Shown in pieces: positions 1 to 7,257 of a DNA stretch of 13,416 bases (positions are counted from its first letter, which is position 1; each line of letters starts with the position of its first letter). The DNA comes from Propionibacteriaceae bacterium (GTDB lineage: Bacteria > Actinomycetota > Actinomycetes > Propionibacteriales > Propionibacteriaceae): NCBI GenBank assembly GCA_003153855.1, contig PMBM01000128.1:36656-50071 (forward strand). The letters run 5' to 3'. The notes below the pieces were generated by a model. The model did no database searches. It had not been told where the DNA came from and saw nothing but the letters and a program-made list of their open reading frames with translations. The position numbers were made by a program, and so were the translations under genes.

Positions 1-84
1 GCGACGTGGCGAGCGACTGAGCTGCTGCCCGACCGCAGCGAAGAGGTCGTCTCTGCCTGCCGGCATGGTCAACGAGAGGAAGAC

Positions 85-786
85 ATGGACCTGTACGAGC
101 ACGTCCGAGCTGACATCGACCGCCTGAAGGCCGAGGTCGCGGCACTTCACGCCGAGCTTCCCCGCAACGGCCTCGTGGCGTGGACGGCAGGCAACGTCTC
201 CGCCCGTGTCCCGGGTGCCGACCTGCTGGTGATCAAGCCGTCGGGCGTCTCCTACGACGACCTCAGTCCCGAGGCCATGGTCGTCTGTGACTTCGAGGCG
301 AACCTCGTCGAGGGCAGCCGCAACCCGTCCTCGGACACTGCTGCGCACGCCTACGTCTACAAGCACATGCCCGCGGTCGGCGGAGTCGTGCACACCCACT
401 CCGACTACGCCACTGCCTGGGCGGCGAGACACGAACCCATCCCGTGTGTGCTGACCATGATCGCCGACGAGTTCGGGGGCGACATCCCGGTGGGCCCGTT
501 CGCCCTGATCGGCGACGACTCCATCGGTCGCGGAATCGTCGAGACGCTGAGCGGCAGCCGGTCGCGGGCCGTCCTGATGGCCAACCACGGCCCCTTCACG
601 ATCGGGACGGACGCGCGGGACGCGGTCAAGGCCGCCGTCATGGTCGAGGACATCGCTCGTACAGTCCACCTGTCCCGCCAGCTCGGCGAGCCCGTGCCGA
701 TTCCGCCGGCCGACATCGACAGGTTGTTCGACCGCTACCAGAACGTCTATGGACAAGGGGTCGACGCGTCGCCGAAGAGCACGTGA
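85..786 (+). CDS. araD: L-ribulose-5-phosphate 4-epimerase (class II aldolase/AraD family)
   Basis: A 233-residue protein of normal AraD length. The family enzyme interconverts L-ribulose 5-phosphate and D-xylulose 5-phosphate in the cytosol using a divalent metal. Visible motifs: GNVSAR (36-41), KPSGVSYDDL (51-60) for phosphate binding, PSSDT (81-85), HTHS with His103 and His105, NHGP with His168 as the third metal His, and a C-terminal YGQ (222-224) where E. coli AraD has its catalytic Tyr229. Asp84 matches the catalytic Asp of AraD. These features favour epimerase over fuculose- or rhamnulose-phosphate aldolases of the same fold. The ATG at 85 follows GAGG about 6 bases upstream. The frame stays open to base 1, but the family N-terminus begins here. 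A TGA at 18-20 in another frame may end an upstream gene, so this is probably the last gene of an operon entering from the left. It converges on the transporter operon, so shared regulation is inference. Confidence 0.85.
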   Translation: MDLYEHVRADIDRLKAEVAALHAELPRNGLVAWTAGNVSARVPGADLLVIKPSGVSYDDLSPEAMVVCDFEANLVEGSRNPSSDTAAHAYVYKHMPAVGGVVHTHSDYATAWAARHEPIPCVLTMIADEFGGDIPVGPFALIGDDSIGRGIVETLSGSRSRAVLMANHGPFTIGTDARDAVKAAVMVEDIARTVHLSRQLGEPVPIPPADIDRLFDRYQNVYGQGVDASPKST

Positions 787-819
787 GCACGAGGTCGTTG
801 ATCGCCTGAGCAGCAGCCT

Positions 820-838
820 CGTCGGCCTCGAGCCGACG
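820..838 (+). terminator. Hairpin downstream of araD, possible terminator
   Basis: A perfect 7-bp stem, CGTCGGC (820-826) with GCCGACG (832-838) around a 5-base loop, starts 34 bases after the araD stop. There is no T-tract, as is common for GC-rich actinobacterial terminators, so the role is inferred from its position. Confidence 0.4.
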
Positions 839-1056
839 CCGAGAGCATCAAGGCTCGGTGACGAGTGGCCGACGAGTGAGGCTGGTCGAGGCGGGAGGAG
901 GGGAGCCGCGCCCGATCTCACCTTGGGGGCGACCTGCGCTCGGACCGATCGCTCGCTTGACTGGATCGCGTCACGCCCATCACCTCGTGCCGGCTCGACC
1001 TGCCTGAGGGGCCAGCCCTGCGATCCCCGTCATGGGAAGAGGGCGGATCTGAAGAA

Positions 1057-1101
1057 GCGAGGCGGGAACGGGACACTGTGGCGTGTCCGCTCCCGCCTCG
1101 C
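1057..1101 (-). terminator. Strong terminator of the transporter operon, possibly bidirectional
   Basis: A near-perfect stem of about 19 bp: left arm 1057-1076 (begins GCGAGGCGGGA, ends GGGACAC), 6-base loop 1077-1082, right arm 1083-1101 (GTGTCCG...CCTCGC), with one mismatch and one bulged base. Read on the minus strand it is followed by TTCTTC, a weak U-rich tail, and it lies 28 bp past the stop of the last ABC gene. It is the strongest hairpin in the window and could also stop transcription arriving from araD. Confidence 0.75.
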
Positions 1102-1128
1102 CCCCCGCTCGGAGGTAGCAGGCGTGAC

Positions 1129-2244
1129 TCACCGAATGCGAGCTCCGTCCTCAGGATCGAACAGGTATACCCGGTGAGAAGAGACGTTGAACTCGGAGAT
1201 GTCGCCGGAGCGCAGCTTCGCTCCGGCCACCGTCTGGACGACGACACGCTTGTCTGTACCGTGCACGTCGAGACGCACCAGGCCGTACTCCATCAGATCC
1301 TCGTAGACGAACACCGTTCCCTTGACCCCAGGCGCGAGGAAGGCATCCTGCGGCCGAACGCCCACCGTGACCTTCTGCCCGTCCTTCGCCGATATGACGC
1401 TCGTCTCCAGCACTCCGCCAGCCACGTTGACCAGAACCTTGTCGCCATCCCGGACCACCGTGCCGTCGAGCAGGTTGATCGCGGGCTCGCCCACGAAGTC
1501 GGCCACGAACAGGTTCGCCGGATCGTCGAAGATCTCGTCCGGAGTCCCGAACTGCTGGATGATCCCGGCGTCCATCACCGCCATTCGGTCAGACAGCGTC
1601 ATGGCCTCCGACTGGTCGTGCGTCACCACGATCGTCGTGTACCCGAACTCGCGCTGAAGCAGCTTCAGCTCGCGGCGGACCCGCTGGCGCTGAGCGGCGT
1701 CCAGATGGCCGAGCGGCTCGTCCAGCAGCAGCACAGGTGGTTTGCGGATCAGTGCCCGCGCCAACGACACCCGCTGCTTCTGCCCGCTGGACAAGGCAGC
1801 CGGGCGTTCTTCGAGCATGTCCGTCATGTCGAGCCGGCGGGCCAGCTCGTCGACCTGCTGCATCGCGTCGTTGACCTTGCGCGCCTTCAGCCCGTACGCC
1901 AGGTTCTCCCGCACCGACAGCGGCGGATAGAGCGCGTACGACTCGAAGCCCACGCCGACATTGCGCTTCGCGGGAGGGAGGTCGTTGACCCGCACCCCAC
2001 CGATGAGGATCTCGCCAGAGGTGATGGTCTCCAGGCCGGCGATCATGCGCAACGTGGTCGTCTTGCCGCACCCCGACGGACCGAGCAGCGTGATGAGCTC
2101 ACCTGGCCGGATGTCCAGATCCATGCTCTTGACGGCTTCTACCCCACCCTTCTTGCGCGGGCCGGTGCGGTAGATCTTCTGCACCTTGCTGAGCGAGAGC
2201 GGCAGCGCGGCCTCCTTGCGTTCAGTCAGCACCGTGTTGCTCAC
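1129..2244 (-). CDS. ABC transporter ATPase, MalK/UgpC-like (second ATPase)
   Basis: A 371-residue nucleotide-binding subunit of a CUT1-type importer that powers sugar or polyol uptake at the inner face of the membrane. Motifs: Walker A GPSGCGKT (55-62), signature LSSGQ (151-155), Walker B LLLDE with catalytic Glu176, switch His209. About 130 C-terminal residues follow in the place of the MalK regulatory/TOBE domain (GVRPQD, 295-300). Odd points: the Q-loop position reads GFESYALYP with Glu101 where MalK has Gln, and the D-loop reads GHLD where MalK has SNLD. The start is GTG at 2244, overlapping the upstream TGA by 4 bases (GTGA). A strong AAGGAGG lies just before it, so translation is probably coupled. 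It differs clearly from its neighbour ATPase, so the two likely form a heterodimer. It is the last gene of the operon. Confidence 0.95.
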   Translation of the reverse strand: MSNTVLTERKEAALPLSLSKVQKIYRTGPRKKGGVEAVKSMDLDIRPGELITLLGPSGCGKTTTLRMIAGLETITSGEILIGGVRVNDLPPAKRNVGVGFESYALYPPLSVRENLAYGLKARKVNDAMQQVDELARRLDMTDMLEERPAALSSGQKQRVSLARALIRKPPVLLLDEPLGHLDAAQRQRVRRELKLLQREFGYTTIVVTHDQSEAMTLSDRMAVMDAGIIQQFGTPDEIFDDPANLFVADFVGEPAINLLDGTVVRDGDKVLVNVAGGVLETSVISAKDGQKVTVGVRPQDAFLAPGVKGTVFVYEDLMEYGLVRLDVHGTDKRVVVQTVAGAKLRSGDISEFNVSSHRVYLFDPEDGARIR

Positions 2245-3368
2245 TGCTCGACCTCCTTGGTGACTGGGCTGATCTGTTGGGCCGACCCTAGGCGGGCGGT
2301 GTCTTGACCGGGGTCCCCTCCGGCGAAGACATGGATCTGCGGCACGTCGATCGACAACACCACGTCGTCGCGTTCAGCTACCGCCTTGGACGAGTCCGTG
2401 ACCACGATGAGGTGGCCGTCGCCCACAGACACCTCGAGTTCTATGTCGCGACCGAGCCGCTCAGAGATCCTCACGGTGCCCTTGATCTGCACGTGGCCGG
2501 GGACCTGGACGCCAGGAACCAGCTCGGAAGGCCGCAGGCCCAGCCGGACCTTGCCCTCGGAGAGGCCGTCGGGCTTGGGTATGTCGATCGCACCGGCGAG
2601 CGCCGTGATCCGGCCGTTGGCGACCACGGCGTCGATCAGGTTGATCTCAGGCTGGCCCAAGGACTTCGCCACGAACGAGTCGATCGGCTCCCGCCAGATC
2701 TCGACAGGCGTGCCGATCTGGACGAACTTGCCGTGCCGGAGCACCGCGATCCGATCCGCAAGGGCTAGCGCCTCCTGGTAGTCGTGAGTCACGTAGATCG
2801 TCGTGGTGTTCGAGTTCTGCGCGATTGCCTTGAGCTCCGCACGCATCGTGGCGCGCAGCTTGGCATCCAGGTGGGAGAGGGGCTCGTCGAGCAAGTAGAT
2901 GTCGGCTGGCCGGATCAGGACACGCCCCAGCGCGGTGCGCTGACGTTGCCCGTTGGAGACCTCCCGCGGGAACCGGTCAAGCAGCTGGTCGATGCCCAAC
3001 GTCTTGGTCACCGTGAGGATGCGCTGCTCGATCTCGTCGGCCGAGTAGTGCCCGGTGCGCCCGGACTTCAACGGCGAGGCGAGGTTCTGCCGGACCGTCT
3101 TGTTCGGGTACAGCGCGTACGACTCGAACGCCATCGCGATGTTGCGGTGGTAGGGCTCGACCATCGTGAGGTCGATACCGTTCACCGCTACCGAGCCCTC
3201 CTCCATGTCGACCAGCCCGGCTACCGACTTCAGAGTGGTGGTCTTTCCTGCCCCAGAGGGGCCCAGGATCACGAAGAACTCGCCGTCGTGGACGTCGAAG
3301 TCGAGGTGGTCGATCGCCGTCAGGCTGCCGTACTTCTTCGTAATGCCGCGAACTGAAAGAGTGCCCAT
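2241..3368 (-). CDS. ABC transporter ATPase, MalK/UgpC-like (first ATPase)
   Basis: A 375-residue ATPase subunit of the same importer. Motifs: Walker A GPSGAGKT (36-43), signature VSNGQ (137-141, against the usual LSGGQ), Walker B YLLDE with Glu162, D-loop SHLD (165-168), switch His195, and a C-terminal OB/TOBE-type region from about 240 (GLRPSE near 277-282). The Q-loop reads AFESYALYP, with Glu82 in place of Gln, exactly as in its partner. The ATG at 3368 lies 1 bp after the MalG-type permease stop, with GAAGGG inside the permease end as ribosome binding site. Two distinct ATPases beside two permeases recalls the rhizobial glycerol importer GlpSTPQV, which also has two; that comparison is from memory and does not fix the substrate. 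Confidence 0.95.
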   Translation of the reverse strand: MGTLSVRGITKKYGSLTAIDHLDFDVHDGEFFVILGPSGAGKTTTLKSVAGLVDMEEGSVAVNGIDLTMVEPYHRNIAMAFESYALYPNKTVRQNLASPLKSGRTGHYSADEIEQRILTVTKTLGIDQLLDRFPREVSNGQRQRTALGRVLIRPADIYLLDEPLSHLDAKLRATMRAELKAIAQNSNTTTIYVTHDYQEALALADRIAVLRHGKFVQIGTPVEIWREPIDSFVAKSLGQPEINLIDAVVANGRITALAGAIDIPKPDGLSEGKVRLGLRPSELVPGVQVPGHVQIKGTVRISERLGRDIELEVSVGDGHLIVVTDSSKAVAERDDVVLSIDVPQIHVFAGGDPGQDTARLGSAQQISPVTKEVEQ

Positions 3369-3369
3369 A

Positions 3370-4230
3370 TCAGCCCTTCACCGCCCCGAAGCTCAGGCCC
3401 TGGACCAGGTATCGCTGGATGGTCAGGGCGAGGATGAACGGCGGCAGTGCGCCAAGCACGCCGGCTGCTGCCGTGAGGTTGTAGTACGCCTGGCCGCCGC
3501 CACCGAGGAACTTGGTGATGGTCACCGTGATGGAGCCGGCGTTGGTGAGGATCAACGGGAACATGTAGTTGTTCCAGGCGAAGATGAAGGAGAGGAGCGC
3601 GGATGCCGCGATGCCTGGCCGAACCAGGGGAAGAGCGACCATCAGGAAGGCGCGCTTCCGTGTATAGCCGTCCAACAAAGCTGCCTGTTCCAGCTCCTCC
3701 GGCATGTCCTGGAAGTACGAACGCAGGATCCACACCACGAGCGGCATGGTGACCAGCTGCAGCACCCAGATCATCCCGACGGGGGTGTCGAACAGTCCGA
3801 TCCGGTTGAAGATCACGAACACGGGGATGATCACCATCAGCTCCGGCGCGAACCGGAAGGACAGGATGTTGAACATGAGACTGTCCGAACCCTTGAACTT
3901 GAACCGGCCGGCAGCGTACGCCGCGGGGATGCCGATCACCAGGGACACCAGGACGGCTCCCGCACAGTTCAGGACGCTCAGCAGGATGGCCGACTTGAAG
4001 TCGACACCCGTCAACGTCCGCCCTCGATCGGTCAGGACGGTGATGAAGTTGTCCAGCGTCGGGCTGAACTGGAAGAACGTCGTGGTCTGCTCGGCTGGGG
4101 TCTTCAGTGCGAGCAAGAACATCCAGAGGACAGGGAACAGGCTGAAAGCGAACCAACCCACCAGTGCCAGGTCCCCGAGTATGCCCCCAGTGGTTACGCG
4201 CTTCTGGCCGGGCATCAACTCTTTGGCCAT
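3370..4230 (-). CDS. ABC sugar/polyol permease, MalG type
   Basis: A 286-residue integral membrane subunit with about six hydrophobic helices (near 20-42, 80-107, 122-143, 150-171, 203-228, 257-275). The EAA loop that docks on the ATPase runs from about 178 to 206, with Glu181, Ala183-Ala184, Asp187-Gly188 and LPL (200-202). The C-terminus, with YLVQGLSFGAVKG at its end, is typical of MalG-like subunits. The ATG at 4230 follows GGAGGG on the mRNA and sits 1 bp after the stop of the MalF-type permease. With that protein it forms the membrane channel. Confidence 0.95.
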   Translation of the reverse strand: MAKELMPGQKRVTTGGILGDLALVGWFAFSLFPVLWMFLLALKTPAEQTTTFFQFSPTLDNFITVLTDRGRTLTGVDFKSAILLSVLNCAGAVLVSLVIGIPAAYAAGRFKFKGSDSLMFNILSFRFAPELMVIIPVFVIFNRIGLFDTPVGMIWVLQLVTMPLVVWILRSYFQDMPEELEQAALLDGYTRKRAFLMVALPLVRPGIAASALLSFIFAWNNYMFPLILTNAGSITVTITKFLGGGGQAYYNLTAAAGVLGALPPFILALTIQRYLVQGLSFGAVKG

Positions 4231-4231
4231 G

Positions 4232-5185
4232 TCAGCCCTCCGATCCCGCGGCGCGAGCCTGCGCCTTGTTGAGCAGCTTCACGAGCTGGTTGGCGACGAC
4301 GTAGATGATGATCCAGAGCAGGAACATATAGGTGCTGCCCATCGAGTAGTTGAAGTTCAGCACCGACTGGATGTAAGCCCCCACCTGCATGGACTTGGTG
4401 GCATCGCCAGGCCCGCCGCTGGTGAGCACGTAGATGATGTCGAAGATCTTCAGACAGTCCATGAACCGGAAGATCACGGCGACCAGGATGTACGGCCACA
4501 TCATGGGCAGCATCAGGCGACGGAACACGTAGAACCAGTTGGCGCCGTCCACAGCTGAGGCCTCGAAGGGCTCCTTGGGCAGCGACCGAACGCCTGCCAG
4601 GACGAGGATTGCGACGAACGGCGTGTAGATCCAGGCGTCGACGAGAACGACCGACCACAGCGCTCGATCGGCATTGAGGAAGTCGAAGGTGGAGCCCAGC
4701 CCGAACATGTAGTTCAAGACGCCGAACTGCGGGTTGAACATCAGCTTCCACATCACCGCAGCGATCACGGGTGCAATCATCAGAGGCAGGATGAGGACCT
4801 TCTCGAAGATCTTGCCGATAAGGCTGGACCGGTTGAGGAGCAGCGCAATGCCGATGCCGAGCACGGTTTCGAGCAGGGTCGCGGCGATCGCAAAAGTGAC
4901 CGTTACACGGGCCGAGTTCCAGAACGCCGCGTCAGTGAAGACGTAGATGTAGTTCTGCAGCCCGACGAACTTGGGTGCGGGATTGGTCGCGGAGTAGTTG
5001 AGGAAGGTGTAGTAGACCCCCAGTGCGAATGGGTAGAGGATTCCGATCAACACCACTGTCGCCGGGATGGAAAGCAGATATGGCCTGAACTGCCGCCGTG
5101 CGCGCGACACGGTCGGGGGCTGGTGGCCCCCGACCATGTCCGTGCTTGTCGCGGCTCGATCAGGATCTGAGGTTTTTACACTCAT
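4232..5185 (-). CDS. ABC sugar/polyol permease, MalF/UgpA type
   Basis: A 317-residue membrane subunit with a basic, proline-containing cytoplasmic start (1-34) and about six hydrophobic helices (near 35-60, 95-117, 130-150, 175-200, 230-252, 285-303). The EAA loop is near 206-231, with FEASAVDGA and the LP of RRLMLPMMWP. Its short N-terminus puts it with UgpA-like subunits rather than the enlarged E. coli MalF. The ATG at 5185 is preceded by AAAGGAC about 15 bases away, a rather long spacing. It follows the binding-protein stop after 35 bp with no hairpin between, so it belongs to the same transcript. Confidence 0.93.
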   Translation of the reverse strand: MSVKTSDPDRAATSTDMVGGHQPPTVSRARRQFRPYLLSIPATVVLIGILYPFALGVYYTFLNYSATNPAPKFVGLQNYIYVFTDAAFWNSARVTVTFAIAATLLETVLGIGIALLLNRSSLIGKIFEKVLILPLMIAPVIAAVMWKLMFNPQFGVLNYMFGLGSTFDFLNADRALWSVVLVDAWIYTPFVAILVLAGVRSLPKEPFEASAVDGANWFYVFRRLMLPMMWPYILVAVIFRFMDCLKIFDIIYVLTSGGPGDATKSMQVGAYIQSVLNFNYSMGSTYMFLLWIIIYVVANQLVKLLNKAQARAAGSEG

Positions 5186-5220
5186 GATCGAGTTGACCGG
5201 TCCTTTCGGAGAGGTGATGG

Positions 5221-6645
5221 TTAGCTTGCCTGCTTCTTCGTGACTGACGCCGCGAGTTGATCCAAACGGGTCTTCGCGTTTGCTCCGCCGTAGATGTCCT
5301 GCAGCGCAACCGCCCAGTCCTCAGTCGTCTCGAGGAACTTCTTCTGGGGGGTGAACAGGATCTTGGACTCGGAAACAACCTGGTCGAAGGCCTCCAGGTA
5401 ACCCGGGAAGGCACTGAGGCTCTGCTTGAACGCACCGTCGAACACTGACTTGCGTGGCGGGTCGGCCAGCGTGCCCGTCTGGACGGCCTTGGTGGTGGCC
5501 TCCTTGCTGGATGCCCACTGCATGAACATCCATGCTGCCAGCTTGTTCTTGCTCTTGGCGTTGAGTCCGAGCGCCCAGGTCCAGATGTTCGTGGCGTACG
5601 AGCCGCTGGCACCCGGAGGGCCAGCCCACCAACCGAGGTTGCCGGCCATCTTCGAGGCGCCCGGCTTGTTCTTCGGGTAGGTGGCCGAGTCGGCGTCGTA
5701 GACCATCATGGCCACGCCGTCACCCAGGTCGCCCGTGCACTGCGGGTAGTCGTACGTCGTCCAGGAAGTCGGGCCGGCGTGCTTCGCAAGGTCAGCCCAC
5801 TTCTGGGTGAACGAGACCGCTGCGTCGGAGTTCATCGCACCGGTGAGGGCGCCATCCTTGAGCTGGTAGTCCACGCCGCCTTCGCGAGCGAACTGGGACA
5901 TGAAGCCCGGGTGGATGGTGGCCCACGACCGCGAACCGCGGAAGGCGATGCCGTACTGGTTCTTCGAGCGATCGGTGAGGCTGACAGCCAGGTCGATCAG
6001 GTTGTCGAAGGAGGTGGGCAACTTGATGCCCTTGGCGTCGAAGACCTTCTTGTTGTACGCGATGTTGTTGATCTCGAATCCCCACGGGATCGCGTAGGTG
6101 CCACCCGTGCCGACCTTGCTGCCCGTGTTGAAGTCCCACTTCATCGAGGTGCGCAGGCCTTCGTAGATGTCCTCGTAGTCGTACTCCGGAGCGGTTGCAG
6201 ACTCGTTCTTGAGCCACGGATCCAGGTTCTCCAGCCACCCGGGCGGGCCGTACTGCCAGACCCAGTAGGCGCCCATCATGAAGACGTCATGGGTGCCCTG
6301 GCCGCCGGCGAGCTCGGTGTTGAGCTTCGTGAAGTAGTCGGCCTCTGGGACGAGGTCGGCCACGACCGTGATGCCGGTCTTCTCGGTGAAGTCCTTGAGC
6401 ATGGGCTCATAGGTCTGCTGGTAGACGTGGGGGGTCTGGAGGAGGTGCAGCGTCGTGCCGGAGGCCTTCTTCCAGTCGAACGCTCCGGTGACACCGTCTG
6501 CGGCGCTGCCCCCTCCGGCTGCCGGAGTGCCTCCGACACCCACGCACCCAGACAGCAGCGAGCTCGCTGCAAGTCCGGCGGCGCCGACTCCCACGGCACC
6601 AAGGACATTCCGACGCGTCAGCATCGCTTTGGGTAGGTCAATCAT
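5221..6645 (-). CDS. ABC substrate-binding lipoprotein, family 1 (CUT1, sugar/polyol)
   Basis: A 474-residue extracytoplasmic binding protein that captures the substrate for the importer. The N-terminus carries a twin-arginine motif TRRNVLG (10-16), a hydrophobic stretch and the lipobox LSGC (31-34), so it is probably Tat-exported, lipidated on Cys34 and anchored to the outer face of the membrane. A low-complexity Gly/Ala/Ser linker (about 36-50) follows before the mature domain, which begins with LHLLQTPHVYQQ near 66. The rest matches the general pattern of family 1 solute-binding proteins, including YAIPWGFEINNIAYNKKVF. It is rich in Trp and Tyr, as sugar-binding proteins are. The ATG at 6645 follows TAAGGAG at good spacing. 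It is first in the operon and its promoter should lie in the 612 bp upstream. The ligand cannot be read from the sequence. Confidence 0.93.
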   Translation of the reverse strand: MIDLPKAMLTRRNVLGAVGVGAAGLAASSLLSGCVGVGGTPAAGGGSAADGVTGAFDWKKASGTTLHLLQTPHVYQQTYEPMLKDFTEKTGITVVADLVPEADYFTKLNTELAGGQGTHDVFMMGAYWVWQYGPPGWLENLDPWLKNESATAPEYDYEDIYEGLRTSMKWDFNTGSKVGTGGTYAIPWGFEINNIAYNKKVFDAKGIKLPTSFDNLIDLAVSLTDRSKNQYGIAFRGSRSWATIHPGFMSQFAREGGVDYQLKDGALTGAMNSDAAVSFTQKWADLAKHAGPTSWTTYDYPQCTGDLGDGVAMMVYDADSATYPKNKPGASKMAGNLGWWAGPPGASGSYATNIWTWALGLNAKSKNKLAAWMFMQWASSKEATTKAVQTGTLADPPRKSVFDGAFKQSLSAFPGYLEAFDQVVSESKILFTPQKKFLETTEDWAVALQDIYGGANAKTRLDQLAASVTKKQAS

Positions 6646-6959
6646 TGTTCTGGCTCCTTATCCGTTCCTTACAGGGAGAGTTGACTGAGTGCGGCCTAAC
6701 CAACTCCTGAGTTCGGGACACCGGTGATGCCACCGCCTGCTTCGGCTGCGCGAAGCTAGAAGGCTTTCCGTGGTGCAGCAGCCCTGCTGTCCCACGTCCT
6801 GATTCCCGACGCGGCGCCTTGTTTGGACGCCGAGCCGGCACTCGACGCTGAGCGGCGTCCGGAGTCCTACTCCCGAACTCCCGCCTCAGTGCGGGTACCA
6901 ACCTGCGTTGAGGCTACGACGGCCTCGGTGGGGGGAGATTCGGGCTGTCAACCATTCGC

Positions 6960-6987
6960 TCGTTTGAGAGGTAACGAAACGGTAACG
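6960..6987 (-). promoter_or_regulatory. Candidate operator for the transporter operon
   Basis: TCGTT (6960-6964) and AACGA (6973-6977) form an inverted repeat with an 8-base spacer. The repeat overlaps a direct repeat of GGTAACG with 11-bp periodicity. It lies between two minus-strand TTGACA boxes. I see no good -10 box at proper spacing, so the promoter itself is not placed. SorC regulator 1 is the likely ligand by position only. Confidence 0.3.
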
Positions 6988-7205
6988 TGTGGAGCTGGGC
7001 GCGATTTCCCTTGTCAAAGGCAGATTGGTTGTGCCGGACGCGACGGGACGCTCCGCGTCTGGAGGCCCAAGCTGCTCTGCGCCATGAGCGTCGGGGCATG
7101 CCCGGCCGACCGAGAAACATTCAGGTCGACCAAGGCTTGTTCGGCGCCACATCGCACGCGCCATGAGGCGCTGCTGCGTCATGGTGAAGCCCTCACCGGT
7201 GGGTG

Positions 7206-7230
7206 GCTCGACGCGGACCGGGGGTCGAGC
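7206..7230 (-). terminator. Possible terminator after SorC regulator 1
   Basis: A perfect 7-bp stem GCTCGAC (7206-7212) with GTCGAGC (7224-7230) around an 11-base loop, 27 bp past the regulator 1 stop on the minus strand. There is no U-tract. If it works, it separates the kinase operon from the transporter operon. Confidence 0.4.
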
Positions 7231-7257
7231 GTCGGGGTCGCTTGCGGATCCCGCGAA

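Larger units (their letters stand above)
787..1128. other. Convergent intergenic region, no gene seen
   Basis: This 342-bp gap separates the converging araD and transporter operons. I see only two hairpins (820-838 and 1057-1101). Open frames across it lack a plausible ribosome binding site and read as arginine-rich, low-quality protein, so I call no gene here. Confidence 0.6.
6646..7257. other. Long non-coding region upstream of the transporter operon
   Basis: These 612 bp separate regulator 1 from the binding protein, both on the minus strand. I find no convincing gene; open frames here lack a start signal and family resemblance. Contents: a hairpin near the regulator 1 stop (7206-7230), two minus-strand TTGACA boxes (7017-7012 and 6951-6946), the inverted repeat TCGTT-N8-AACGA (6960-6977) overlapping the direct repeat GGTAACG (6970-6976, 6981-6987), an 8-bp stem GGACGCCG/CGGCGTCC (6825-6832, 6853-6860), and AACTC-N2-GAGTT (6702-6713). 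The transporter promoter and its operator probably lie here, followed by a long leader. Confidence 0.55.

Noticed and set aside
1..84. N-terminal extension of araD or tail of another gene
   Set aside because: The araD frame is open to base 1, but family N-termini and a GAGG site support the start at 85. A TGA at 18-20 may end an upstream gene, yet six codons cannot identify it.
1078..2307. Long plus-strand open frame opposite the ATPase gene
   Set aside because: It is the antisense of a clear ABC ATPase, is rich in Arg, His and Asp as GC-rich shadows are, and has no family resemblance.
7117..7143. Third regulator 2 operator near TTGTTC at 7138-7143
   Set aside because: The partner half-site expected 22 bp away reads ACATT instead of TGAAC.
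6886..7182. Possible 98-residue minus-strand gene before the transporter
   Set aside because: No ribosome binding site, random-looking composition, no similarity I can name; it also covers the candidate promoter elements.
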